Part shown: positions 1 through 8,288 of the stretch, one piece after another
Layout: the number at the start of each line of letters is the position of its first letter
Numbering within the stretch: the first letter of the stretch is position 1
DNA from: Bacteroidota bacterium
Lineage (GTDB): Bacteria; Bacteroidota; Bacteroidia; Bacteroidales; Porphyromonadaceae
Assembly: GCA_023388555.1 (NCBI GenBank)
Contig: JAEWGA010000001.1
Span: forward strand, 1 to 53,073
Reading direction: 5' to 3'
Length of the DNA: 53,073 nucleotides
Notes under the pieces: model-generated
The model's database searches: none
Told to the model about the DNA's origin: nothing
The model's input: the letters and a program-made list of their open reading frames with translations, nothing else
Translations under genes and position numbers: made by a program

Positions 1-362
1 TCTTGGTGCTGTCCAAACATAAGCCCGACACCAAAATCCAGTTCATAGATGCCAGCCGAGAAGGATTCTTTACGAAAGAAACCAACAACAATGTACTGGA
101 GGATAAGCATATAGACAGGATTATAGATATCTTCGATAAAAAAGAAGATGTTGATTACATCGCCAAATCGGTCGATTATAAAGCCATTCTTGAAAATGAT
201 TATAATTTGTCGGTAAGCAGTTATATTGAGGTGGAAGACACCCGCCCGAAGACCGACATCAAGGAGCTGAACGAACGCATCCGTCGTATCGTGGCACGAG
301 AAAACGAGTTGCGTGCTGAAATAGATAAAATAGTAGCTGAATTGGAGGAGGGTGAGCTATGA
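1..362 (+). CDS. hsdM: Type I restriction-modification DNA methyltransferase subunit HsdM, C-terminal fragment
   Basis: This is the 3' end of a gene that begins before the window; the reading frame is open from the first base, so only about the last 119 residues are seen. The stretch LSKHKPDTKIQFIDAS followed by a coiled, charged tail (IRRIVARENELRAEIDKIV) is typical of the C-terminus of HsdM, the adenine methyltransferase subunit that forms an M2S1 complex with HsdS. The SAM-binding and NPPF catalytic motifs lie upstream, outside the window. Its TGA stop overlaps the ATG of the next gene (ATGA at 359-362), as expected for translational coupling to hsdS. The assignment rests on the C-terminal pattern plus the neighbouring hsdS and hsdR. 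Confidence 0.9.
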   Translation, partial: LVLSKHKPDTKIQFIDASREGFFTKETNNNVLEDKHIDRIIDIFDKKEDVDYIAKSVDYKAILENDYNLSVSSYIEVEDTRPKTDIKELNERIRRIVARENELRAEIDKIVAELEEGEL

Positions 363-1546
363 GTAAGTTACAAGAATTGATACGGGAGCTTTGCCCGGAT
401 GGGGTGGAGTACAGGAAGCTGGGGGAAATTGCTACCATAAAAAATGGTAGGGATTATAAACATTTAGGCAAAGGGAATGTTCCTGTTTATGGCTCTGGTG
501 GAATAATGACTTACGTTGATACTTATGTATATAATAAGCCAACAGTTTTAATTCCACGTAAAGGTTCACTTGGTAATTTGTTTTATGTAGATACACCATT
601 TTGGAATGTTGACACCATTTTTTACACAGAGGTTGATACGCAACAAATTGACGTGAAATATTTATATTACTTATTGGCTAAGGGGCGCTTAGAGAATTTG
701 AACAAAGCAGGTGGAGTTCCAAGTTTAACTCAATCCATTTTAAATAAAATAATGCTGCCTGTTCCACCTCTTGAAGTGCAAGAAGAAATAGTCCGCATTC
801 TTGATCACTTTACAAACCTTGCAGCGGAGCTGCAAGCGGAGCTGCAAGCGGAGCTGCAAGCGAGGAAGGAGCAATACGAGTATTATCGGAATAAGCTACT
901 GAGTTTCAATAATAAGAATGGGGAGTGCGCAGGCGTAACCTGGATGAAAATGAGTGAGATCGGTGACTTTTACAGCGGGCTTTCAGGAAAATCTAAATCG
1001 GATTTTGAAAATGGCAATTCAAAATACGCCACATATATGAATGTGTACAAAAATTTAGCGTTAAACATTCATATGAATGATATGGTGAAAATCGAAAAGG
1101 GAGAAAAGCAAAACACAATTCAGTATGGAGATGTCCTGTTCACTGGTTCTTCGGAAACACCAGACGAGTGTGGTATGTCATCGGTTGTTACAGAAGACGT
1201 TTCTGAATCAATTTACCTTAACAGCTTTTGTTTTGGTTTCCGTCTATATGATAAATCGCTGTTTTTCCCCGACTTTCTGAAACATCTTTTACGCAGTAAG
1301 GCTATGCGGGCAGAAATAACCAAAACAGCCAATGGAGTAACTCGATTTAATGTGTCCAAAAAATTAATGGGGAAAATTTTACTTCCAATTCCCTCGTATA
1401 AAGAACAAATACGATTAGCAACCATTCTTGACAAATTCGAAGCATTGGTAAACGATTTATCGCAAGGTTTGCCGGCAGAGATAGCCGCAGTGCAGGAGCA
1501 ATACGAATATTATAGGAATAAATTACTGTCGTTCCCAAGAATCTAA
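359..1546 (+). CDS. hsdS: Type I restriction-modification specificity subunit HsdS
   Basis: This 395-residue protein recognises the bipartite DNA target for the HsdM/HsdR complex. It has the usual two-TRD layout. TRD1 spans about residues 15-150, ending in the PPLEVQEEIVRILD helix start. TRD2 spans about 195-355, ending in IPSYKEQIRLATILDKF. Each TRD is followed by a conserved helical spacer that ends in EQYEYYRNKLLSF. The central spacer holds three perfect copies of the tetrapeptide AELQ (residues 156-167). The start codon overlaps the hsdM stop and hsdR begins 13 bases downstream, so the three genes form one operon. The duplicated spacer ends are similar at DNA level (867-907 and 1494-1534). 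The TRD sequences do not tell me the DNA target. Confidence 0.95.
   Translation: MSKLQELIRELCPDGVEYRKLGEIATIKNGRDYKHLGKGNVPVYGSGGIMTYVDTYVYNKPTVLIPRKGSLGNLFYVDTPFWNVDTIFYTEVDTQQIDVKYLYYLLAKGRLENLNKAGGVPSLTQSILNKIMLPVPPLEVQEEIVRILDHFTNLAAELQAELQAELQARKEQYEYYRNKLLSFNNKNGECAGVTWMKMSEIGDFYSGLSGKSKSDFENGNSKYATYMNVYKNLALNIHMNDMVKIEKGEKQNTIQYGDVLFTGSSETPDECGMSSVVTEDVSESIYLNSFCFGFRLYDKSLFFPDFLKHLLRSKAMRAEITKTANGVTRFNVSKKLMGKILLPIPSYKEQIRLATILDKFEALVNDLSQGLPAEIAAVQEQYEYYRNKLLSFPRI
824..859 (+). repeat. Three tandem 12-bp repeats in the hsdS spacer (AELQ x3)
   Basis: The unit gcggagctgcaa occurs three times without change and in frame, encoding AELQ three times between the two target-recognition domains. 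In the EcoR124I family the number of similar in-frame 4-residue repeats sets the distance between the half-sites, so slippage here could change specificity without breaking the protein. Confidence 0.95.
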
Positions 1547-1559
1547 ATAAGCGCATAAT

Positions 1560-4500
1560 ATGGCACAGTATAATACCATAGCAGAGTCGAACAACTTCAT
1601 TGTACTTGATGCCTACACCAAGTATAATGAACTTCATGAGCCTTCGGTGGCTTATCAGTCGGAAGCCAGCCTGGAACGCGAATTTATTCAGGATTTGGTG
1701 AACCAAGGCTATGAGTATCGCCCGGATATATCAACGTGTGAGGCACTGCTTGCCAATGCCCGTATGCAGATTCAGAACCTTAACGAGGTGGTGTTTTCCG
1801 ACAAGGAATGGCTACGGTTTGTGGAAGAATATTTGGACAAGCCGGGAGACACCCTGGTAGACAAGACACGCAAGATTCACGATAACCACGTTTGTGATTT
1901 TGTTTTTAACGATGGGCATATTAAGAACATCTATATTGCCGACAAAAAAAACATTGCCCGTAATAAGGTGCAAGTAATCAACCAGTTTGGGCAAACTGGG
2001 ACACAAGCCAACCGTTATGATGTTACTATTCTGGTCAATGGTTTGCCATTGGTACATGTTGAATTAAAGAAACGTGGCGTTGCTATCCGTGAAGCATTCA
2101 ATCAGGTTCACCGCTATTCCAAAGAAAGCTTCAATGGTGACCATTCCCTTTTCAAGTATATTCAGCTGTTTGTTATTTCGAATGGTACGGACAGCCGTTA
2201 TTTTGCCAATACGGTTGAGCGCAACAAAAACAGCTTTGACTTTACCATGAACTGGGCGAATGCGAAAAATACCGTGATAAAGGACCTCAAAGACTTTACA
2301 GCGACTTTTTTCCAAAAGAACACTCTGCTCAATGTCATTTTCACCTATTCTGTCTTTGACACCAACAACACTTTGCTTGTAATGCGCCCGTATCAGATTG
2401 CTGCGACAGAGCGTATGCTGTGGAAAATAGGAAGCGCATACCAGGCAAAAAAATGGTCTACCACCGAAGGTGGCGGATATGTATGGCATACCACAGGCTC
2501 GGGGAAAACGCTTACCAGTTTCAAGGCAGCACGGTTGGCAACCCAACTGGACTTTATAGATAAGGTCTTCTTTGTGGTTGACCGCAAGGACCTTGACTAT
2601 CAGACGATGAAAGAGTATCAGCGGTTCTCTCCGGGTAGTGTCAACGGGTCTGAAAGCACAGCCGGACTGAAACGGAATATAGAGAAGGATGACAACCGGA
2701 TTATCGTCACTACAATCCAGAAACTGAATAATCTGATGAAAAGTGAAGACAATTTGCCCGTTTACCAGAAGCAGGTTGTTTTCATTTTCGATGAGTGCCA
2801 TCGGTCCCAATTTGGTGAAGCGCAAAAGCAGTTAAAGAAAAAGTTCAAGAGGTATTATCAGTTCGGTTTTACAGGAACTCCCATATTCCCGGCGAATGCT
2901 TATGGCTCGGAAACAACGGCAAGCGTGTTCGGCAGGGAATTGCATTCATACGTGATAACGGATGCCATCCGCGATGAAAAAGTATTGAAATTCAAGGTCG
3001 ACTACAACGATGTAAGGCCTCGTTTCAGAAATATAGAAAGAGAGCTTGACGAACAAAAACTAAGTGCCGCAGAAAATAAACAGGCATTACTTCATCCCGC
3101 CCGTATAAAAGAGATTTCGCAATATATTCTGCGCAACTTCAGAATCAAGACCCATCGGAACCAAAGTGGTAGCAAAGGCTTCAATGCTATGTTTGCTGTA
3201 AGTAGTGTGGAGGCAGCCAAATGCTACTATGAAGAGTTGAACCTATTGCAGAAAGGTGTGGAGAAGCCGTTGAAAATAGCTACCATATTTTCTTTCGCCG
3301 CCAACGAAGAGCAAAGCGCAATAGGTGAAATACTTGATGAAAACTTTGAGCCGTCGGCAATGGACCTAAGTGCAAAAGAATTTCTGGCAAAAGCCATTGC
3401 CGATTATAATACGCTGTTTGGAACAAGTTATGGCATTGACGGGAAAGAGTTTCAGAACTATTACAGGGACCTTGCCAAAAGAGTGAAAAATAAAGAGGTG
3501 GATCTTATAATTGTTGTAGGTATGTTCCTGACCGGTTTTGATGCCCCTACTTTGAATACGCTGTTTGTAGACAAGAACTTACGTTACCATGGATTGATAC
3601 AAGCATTTTCCCGCACCAACCGAATTTATAATGCGACCAAGACATTTGGCAATATCGTTACTTTCAGAGACCTCGAAAAACATACGATTGATGCCATAAA
3701 ATTATTCGGTGATGAAAATACCGCAAATGTAGTGCTGGAAAAAAGCTACATGGAATATTTGGAAGGCTTCAAAGATATTGCTTCGGGCAAGGTGCGGAGA
3801 GGGTATATTGAAATTGTAAAAGAACTGAAGGATAAATTCCCCGATACAGACAATATTATTACAGAACAGAGTAAGAAAGAGTTTGTCTCGTTATTTGGCG
3901 AATACCTGCGGGTGGAAAACATATTGCAGAATTTTGATGAGTTCACTAAGCTCAAGGCTTTTCAAACAATAGACACAGAAAATCCGGTTGCAATAGAAGC
4001 GTTTAAGAACGATTATTTTGTCACCGATGACGAGATTGCAAAAATGCAGAAATTGCAGATGCCGTCCGATAGGAGCATTCAGGATTACAAATCGACTTAT
4101 AACGATATACGGGATTGGTTAAGACGGGAAAAAGAGGGAAGGAAGCCGGAAGAGTCAAGGATAGACTGGGATGATGTCATTTTTGAAATAGACTTGCTTA
4201 AATCGCAAGAGATAAACCTTGATTATATTCTTGAGCTGATTCTTGCAAATAACCAAAAGAAGATGGATAAATCTTCATTGATAGAAGAAATCCGCAGGGT
4301 TATACGGTCGAGTGTGGGCAACAGATCCAAGGAAAGCTTGATAGTTGATTTTATCAATGACTCTAATCTCGATGCCTTTTCTGATAGAACTGAAATTATC
4401 AAAGCATTCTTTGAGTATGCGCAAACGAAGCAAAAGAAAGAAGCATTGGATTTGATAGTAAGTGAAAATTTGAATGAAAGAGAAGCCAAGCATTATCTGG

Positions 4501-4667
4501 AAGTTTCTTTAAGACGTGAGTACGCCAGTGAGAATGGAACCGACTTTAATAACATCCTGCCCAAAATGAGTCCGCTAAACCCCTTGTACCTGACTAAAAA
4601 ACAGAGGGTGTTTGAAAAGATCTCCGCTTTTGTCGAAAAGTTTAAAGGTGTTGGTGGACAACTATAA
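1560..4667 (+). CDS. hsdR: Type I restriction endonuclease subunit HsdR
   Basis: This 1035-residue protein is the ATP-dependent translocase/nuclease of the type I system. The N-terminal PD-(D/E)xK nuclease is visible as Asp near residue 153 followed by VHVELKKRG (Glu/Lys near 168-170). The SF2 helicase motor follows: Walker A TTGSGKT at about 310-316, motif II DECH at about 411, FTGTPIFP (motif III), and the later helicase motifs around GMFLTGFDAP and QAFSRTNRIY. The C-terminal 300 residues are helical and charged, the usual HsdM/S contact region. The length is normal for HsdR and there is no frame break, so the system looks intact apart from the part of hsdM that lies outside the window. It is the third gene of the hsdMSR operon. 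Confidence 0.97.
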   Translation: MAQYNTIAESNNFIVLDAYTKYNELHEPSVAYQSEASLEREFIQDLVNQGYEYRPDISTCEALLANARMQIQNLNEVVFSDKEWLRFVEEYLDKPGDTLVDKTRKIHDNHVCDFVFNDGHIKNIYIADKKNIARNKVQVINQFGQTGTQANRYDVTILVNGLPLVHVELKKRGVAIREAFNQVHRYSKESFNGDHSLFKYIQLFVISNGTDSRYFANTVERNKNSFDFTMNWANAKNTVIKDLKDFTATFFQKNTLLNVIFTYSVFDTNNTLLVMRPYQIAATERMLWKIGSAYQAKKWSTTEGGGYVWHTTGSGKTLTSFKAARLATQLDFIDKVFFVVDRKDLDYQTMKEYQRFSPGSVNGSESTAGLKRNIEKDDNRIIVTTIQKLNNLMKSEDNLPVYQKQVVFIFDECHRSQFGEAQKQLKKKFKRYYQFGFTGTPIFPANAYGSETTASVFGRELHSYVITDAIRDEKVLKFKVDYNDVRPRFRNIERELDEQKLSAAENKQALLHPARIKEISQYILRNFRIKTHRNQSGSKGFNAMFAVSSVEAAKCYYEELNLLQKGVEKPLKIATIFSFAANEEQSAIGEILDENFEPSAMDLSAKEFLAKAIADYNTLFGTSYGIDGKEFQNYYRDLAKRVKNKEVDLIIVVGMFLTGFDAPTLNTLFVDKNLRYHGLIQAFSRTNRIYNATKTFGNIVTFRDLEKHTIDAIKLFGDENTANVVLEKSYMEYLEGFKDIASGKVRRGYIEIVKELKDKFPDTDNIITEQSKKEFVSLFGEYLRVENILQNFDEFTKLKAFQTIDTENPVAIEAFKNDYFVTDDEIAKMQKLQMPSDRSIQDYKSTYNDIRDWLRREKEGRKPEESRIDWDDVIFEIDLLKSQEINLDYILELILANNQKKMDKSSLIEEIRRVIRSSVGNRSKESLIVDFINDSNLDAFSDRTEIIKAFFEYAQTKQKKEALDLIVSENLNEREAKHYLEVSLRREYASENGTDFNNILPKMSPLNPLYLTKKQRVFEKISAFVEKFKGVGGQL

Positions 4668-4688
4668 TCTTATTGATATGACAAACCT

Positions 4689-5085
4689 ATAGAGAGCAGG
4701 TACTTCCAACACCAGAGATAAAAGTTGTTCCACCATTTGTGAACCTTACAATATGGTTTAATTACTCACTGGCTGGAGGTGTAAAAGCATCTGCACCCCA
4801 AGTGATGATGATTTCACCCCAAGTCACACCCCAAGTGATGATGATTTTACCCCAAGTCACAACGAAATACATAATCAGGCGAATATCATTACACCCCAAG
4901 ATAAGGTGTTTGAATTTTGTAAATCACCGAAGAGTATCGTTGAAATAGCCGAAATGCTTGGAGTGAATGATAGAAGATGGGTACGAAAGAGATATATTGC
5001 TCCCTATATCGGCACAAAACTGCAAATGACCATTCCTGATAAGCCCAATAGCCCAAACCAGAAGTATGTAATTATCAAAGATTGA
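4689..5085 (+). pseudogene. Decayed 3' end of a RecG-like/AlbA_2-type ATP-binding protein gene
   Basis: No complete gene is present, but two overlapping reading frames together spell the C-terminus of a known family. The first frame reads VLPTPEIKVVPPFVNLTIWF, then PQV-rich repeats (SPQVTPQV). About 4860-4890 the coding sense moves to another frame reading TPQDKVFEFCKSPKSIVEIAE, then a winged-helix-like segment and TIPDKPNSPNQKY before a TGA at 5083-5085. PQVTPQV repeats followed by a small DNA-binding tail are characteristic of AAA_4/AlbA_2 (RecG-like) proteins and some Fic-linked relatives. The N-terminal domains are missing, there is no start codon, and a frameshift separates the parts, so I call it a remnant left next to the restriction operon. 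A terminator follows directly. Confidence 0.7.
4795..4860 (+). repeat. Two tandem 33-bp repeats
   Basis: Two head-to-tail 33-bp units (4795-4827 and 4828-4860) differ by a single base (ttC versus ttT). Each is 11 codons long, so copy-number change would preserve frame. In one frame they encode PQVMMISPQVT-like units, the family's typical low-complexity linker. In the frame used downstream they encode TPSDDDFTPSH. Confidence 0.9.
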
Positions 5086-5091
5086 TGTGGA

Positions 5092-5134
5092 AGTAGTCAA
5101 AGTCTTTGCCCATCCAAAGGTTTTGGCTACTTTT
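5092..5134 (+). terminator. Rho-independent terminator after the gene remnant
   Basis: A stem of about 17 pairs, including a few G-U pairs, forms between agtagtcaaagtctttg and ccaaaggttttggctact with a short loop, and is followed by tttt. It sits 7 bases after the stop codon of the remnant gene, which supports that stop as a genuine ancestral gene end. Confidence 0.75.
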
Positions 5135-5283
5135 ACTGTTGAGCTATTTGACAGTAAAACATAGCGAAACGTTGAAAATTGCACGGTGTCTGAGTCGTTA
5201 CCGCCAATTTTCGAATAGTCCGCTAAAAGTTTATTCTTCAACTGGTTAAGTCAAACTGTTGAAAATCTAAAATATAAGTTGCT

Positions 5284-7494
5284 ATGAAAAAGGGGGTAGT
5301 AATAGGTTGCCTCTTTATAATTTGCCTTTTTTCCACCACAGTGGCATGGGGATGGGGGCCCGTGGGGGGGCAGTGGTCCGACTGGACGCAGAAGACCCCT
5401 CGGTTCCGTTACGAAAAAGGCCGTTTAACCTTGTTGCCAGCCGAAGAGTCGGGCCGTGCATTGATGCGATGCAACTACCCTGCTGTTGCCGATAACATGC
5501 AGTGGGAGCTGCCTTGCTTGTTGGACCGTAAGCCTACAAACAAAAACTACTTTAAGTTTTACCTGTTTTTTTCGGAACAAGGTGGAAGGGAAAGTTGGTT
5601 TTATGTAGCTCCCGATAACTCGGGCGAGGCAGTGGCTTTGTTTGAGGAGTGGCGGCCGGTTAATACCACACAAGTGAACACCCAAAAACTTGCTACAATA
5701 GTCCTTTCGTTGCCTTCTATGGACTGGCAGAACCTTACCATACGGGTGGTTAAACAGGGAAATAGCTTGCAGTTAAAGGCAACGAATCCCAGGGTGCGGC
5801 CTATGGAAGCGCCCGCTGTAAAGGTGGAATTAGGTAGCAAACTAACCCCACAAATGAGCTTGGTGGCTAATTATACACGTACACTAACAGCCACTGTAGC
5901 ATGGAGGCTCCCTACCGTGTGGAGCCAAGAGGCTACACAACCACCGCAAGTGGAGGTGCTGGACATTCAGCAACCCAGCAGTAGGCAACTGTTGGTTAGG
6001 TTGGATAAGTCCCTGGGTATGGATTTGGCCTCGGCAACCTTAAATGCAATACCGGTGCGGTTGTTGCCAACAACAAACCCGCAAACATTGCTACTGGAAT
6101 TACCCGAGCCTATACAGCCTGGAACGGTGTATACACTTGTGGTAAATGATGTTACGGACCAATGGGGTAATAAATTCCCTCTGTCAATAACGTTTGATAC
6201 CCCCAACGAAACAACTCCTGCAGCCCCAAGCCAATTGCCAGTAGCCTTGCAAATTACCGAGGTGATGAGTTCGCCCCCCGCCGAGGGCCCCCTAAAAGGG
6301 GTAAAGTACATAGAGTTGTACAACGGGTGGGAGGCCCCCGTAGAGTTGTCGGGCTATACGCTTAGGCACGGCTCAAAAAAAATAAAACTCCCCAATGGGG
6401 TGATACCGGCACGTAGCTATGTGTTATTGGTACCGGGACAAACCCCAACGCTTTCGGACGCCCCCCAGTATGAACTAAGTCGCTTCCCTACATTAACCGA
6501 GAAAGGCTCGTATAGCTTGGTGTTGTTGCAGGATAACGAGGAGGTGGACCGCTGGGATATAACTCCCTACTCTTATGGTTACGGGCTGCCTGCCGGGCAA
6601 GCCTCTATAGAGCGCGTAACCTTTGGTGAACAGCCCCTTAGCTTACGCTCCCGAAACCCCAAAGGCGGAACTCCTGGCCTCCCCAGTGGTATTGTGCCTC
6701 CGCAACAAGTACCCCCCGGTGCTGTAGCTATAACCGAGGTGCTTTTTAGCCCTAAAACAAGAGGAGAAAAGTATTTGGAGTTGTTTAATACCACAGCAAA
6801 TAACATTGATTTGGCGGACCTTTACTTTGCCTACCGAAGTAGCCCAGACGCCAACTACTCCTATGCTTATGTTACCAAAGATAGTAGGCCTATACCGCCT
6901 GGAGGGTATGCGGTGCTTACCCCCTACCCGCAAACCCTTGTGGAGATGTACCCCGGTTGTAGGGCCGAGGCGTTGGTGGAGTATATAGCCTTCCCCTCTT
7001 TTGGGAGTACGTATGCCGATATCCAGCTACGAAGCCGAGCCTCAAATGGGGTTACGGACCACATAGTTGTGCGCAAGCAGTATTACGGAACAAACGTTAC
7101 CGCAACAGGAAAGGCTCTGGAGCGCATAGGTCCAAAGCAGGACGGAACACTACCCGCCTCGTGGCAAGTAGCCTTGGAGAGCGTGGGCTATGGCACGCCT
7201 ACCCTTGCCAACTCGGTTGCGGGGAATAGTACAACTACCCCCAATAATATATTGGAACTGGATACCTTATTGGAAGCGTTGGAGCACTACGAACAGGCCG
7301 ACATGCGTGTTTATAGCCCATTGGGAAATTTAGTTGCCGAGGCGCATGGCCCCGATGTAGAACCCTTACTCCTTGGCTTTAGAAACGGACAAAGTTTTTT
7401 GCAACCAGGAATTTATGTGTTGCATTTAACAATACAACCTACTGGGAAATTGGCCCCCATACGCTATACTGCCAAGTGGCTGCTGCGCTGGTAA
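5284..7494 (+). CDS. Secreted multidomain protein with Ig-like and two lamin-tail domains
   Basis: This 736-residue protein has a clear Sec signal peptide (MKKGVVIGCLFIICLF..., cleavage near residue 23). From there to about residue 200 is a beta-rich region that I cannot assign with certainty. Residues about 225-310 look like an SbsA/Big-type Ig domain (typical ending DVTDQWGNKF). Two lamin-tail (LTD) folds follow, starting at about 322 (LQITEVMSSPP, KYIELYNGW) and about 482 (VAITEVLFSP, KYLELFNTT). The last 60 residues (DMRVYSPLGNLVAEA, LQPGIYVLHL) resemble a C-terminal Ig-like or sorting module; a type IX secretion signal is possible but I cannot confirm it. Bacterial LTD proteins are usually envelope or extracellular and often of unknown role. 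It is a stand-alone gene after the remnant's terminator. Confidence 0.85.
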   Translation: MKKGVVIGCLFIICLFSTTVAWGWGPVGGQWSDWTQKTPRFRYEKGRLTLLPAEESGRALMRCNYPAVADNMQWELPCLLDRKPTNKNYFKFYLFFSEQGGRESWFYVAPDNSGEAVALFEEWRPVNTTQVNTQKLATIVLSLPSMDWQNLTIRVVKQGNSLQLKATNPRVRPMEAPAVKVELGSKLTPQMSLVANYTRTLTATVAWRLPTVWSQEATQPPQVEVLDIQQPSSRQLLVRLDKSLGMDLASATLNAIPVRLLPTTNPQTLLLELPEPIQPGTVYTLVVNDVTDQWGNKFPLSITFDTPNETTPAAPSQLPVALQITEVMSSPPAEGPLKGVKYIELYNGWEAPVELSGYTLRHGSKKIKLPNGVIPARSYVLLVPGQTPTLSDAPQYELSRFPTLTEKGSYSLVLLQDNEEVDRWDITPYSYGYGLPAGQASIERVTFGEQPLSLRSRNPKGGTPGLPSGIVPPQQVPPGAVAITEVLFSPKTRGEKYLELFNTTANNIDLADLYFAYRSSPDANYSYAYVTKDSRPIPPGGYAVLTPYPQTLVEMYPGCRAEALVEYIAFPSFGSTYADIQLRSRASNGVTDHIVVRKQYYGTNVTATGKALERIGPKQDGTLPASWQVALESVGYGTPTLANSVAGNSTTTPNNILELDTLLEALEHYEQADMRVYSPLGNLVAEAHGPDVEPLLLGFRNGQSFLQPGIYVLHLTIQPTGKLAPIRYTAKWLLRW

Positions 7495-7802
7495 GAAAAG
7501 ATAACGAGGTGAATTGCCTCTTTCTTCCCCCTAAAAAACTTCCCCTAAAAAGGTTTGTGTTTAACTTTTAGGGAAGCCTATAAATAGGGATTTATGTTGT
7601 AGCTCTTTGGGTTTTGTTTGTGCAAGATGGTGAATTTTGATTTTACTATAAAGCGTTGTGGGCGGGTTGCTGTATGGGCAGGAGTTTTTTACAACAGTTT
7701 GGTTGCTTTTGCCTTATATCGGGCTTGTTTGTTTGCCTTTGGGTGTGTGCAGTGCAGGGGTAGTTTTGTATCTTTGTTGTATACCTTAATTATATGGTTT
7801 TT
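7495..7802 (+). other. Gene-free spacer with hairpin repeats and an mgsA promoter
   Basis: No credible gene is seen. Near the 5' side the motif cttcccctaaaaa occurs twice as near-direct copies (about 7524-7537 and 7539-7551), and the second can pair with ttttagggaag at 7566-7576 to make an 11-bp stem with one bulge. It is not followed by a T-run, so termination is uncertain. The 3' side carries the predicted mgsA promoter. Confidence 0.6.
7769..7776 (+). promoter_or_regulatory. Predicted -7 element of the mgsA promoter
   Basis: TATCTTTG matches the Bacteroidetes -7 consensus TAnnTTTG exactly and lies 26 bases before the chosen mgsA start codon. I see no good TTTG -33 element at the usual spacing, so only the -7 is proposed. 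Confidence 0.5.
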
Positions 7803-8288
7803 ATGGACAAGAAACTAACTATTGCGCTTGTAGCTCACGACAACCGTAAGGCCGAAATTGTAGAGTGGGCTGTACACAATATCCGCTTTTTATCGGAACA
7901 TAAATTAGTATGTACTGGAACCACTGGCAAGCTTATCCAGGAGGCTTTTAGCCGGGTTGCCGGAGGAGCTGAGGTGGAGATAGAGTGTAAACACTCGGGG
8001 CCGCTTGGCGGAGATGCCGAGATTGCTGCAATGGTGGTGCGCCATGAGGTAAACCTTGCGGTGTTCCTGATAGACGACCTGAACTCGCAACCCCACGAAG
8101 CCGATATACAAATGTTGCTCCGCCAGTGTAGGGTGCATAATGTGCCAATAGCTTGTAACCGATACAGTGCCGACCTTATGATTACAAGCACCTTGTGGGA
8201 CGACCCAAGCTACGTGCCAACCGAGCCTAAATACCAGAAGTTTGAGCGCGAACAGTTTGAGCAGGAGCACAAACCTGATGAAAAGTAA
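7803..8288 (+). CDS. mgsA: Methylglyoxal synthase
   Basis: It converts dihydroxyacetone phosphate to methylglyoxal and phosphate, a cytoplasmic bypass of lower glycolysis that relieves sugar-phosphate stress. The start is placed at the second Met (MDKKLTIALVAHDNRK), which gives 161 residues and lines up with E. coli MgsA; an ATG three codons upstream is also possible. With this numbering the catalytic residues coincide with the E. coli ones: Asp71 in HSGPLGGD, Asp91, and His98 and Asp101 in NSQPHEAD. The phosphate-binding TGTTGKL loop is also present. The gene's last 11 bases overlap the start of the next gene, so the two are probably co-transcribed. Confidence 0.96.
   Translation: MDKKLTIALVAHDNRKAEIVEWAVHNIRFLSEHKLVCTGTTGKLIQEAFSRVAGGAEVEIECKHSGPLGGDAEIAAMVVRHEVNLAVFLIDDLNSQPHEADIQMLLRQCRVHNVPIACNRYSADLMITSTLWDDPSYVPTEPKYQKFEREQFEQEHKPDEK

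Noticed and set aside
2064..2825. Long - strand open frame inside hsdR
   Set aside because: It lies fully within the well-supported helicase domain of hsdR on the other strand and encodes no recognisable domain.
7618..7818. Small open frame before mgsA
   Set aside because: It runs through the predicted mgsA promoter and into the gene in another frame; no family or conserved start context.
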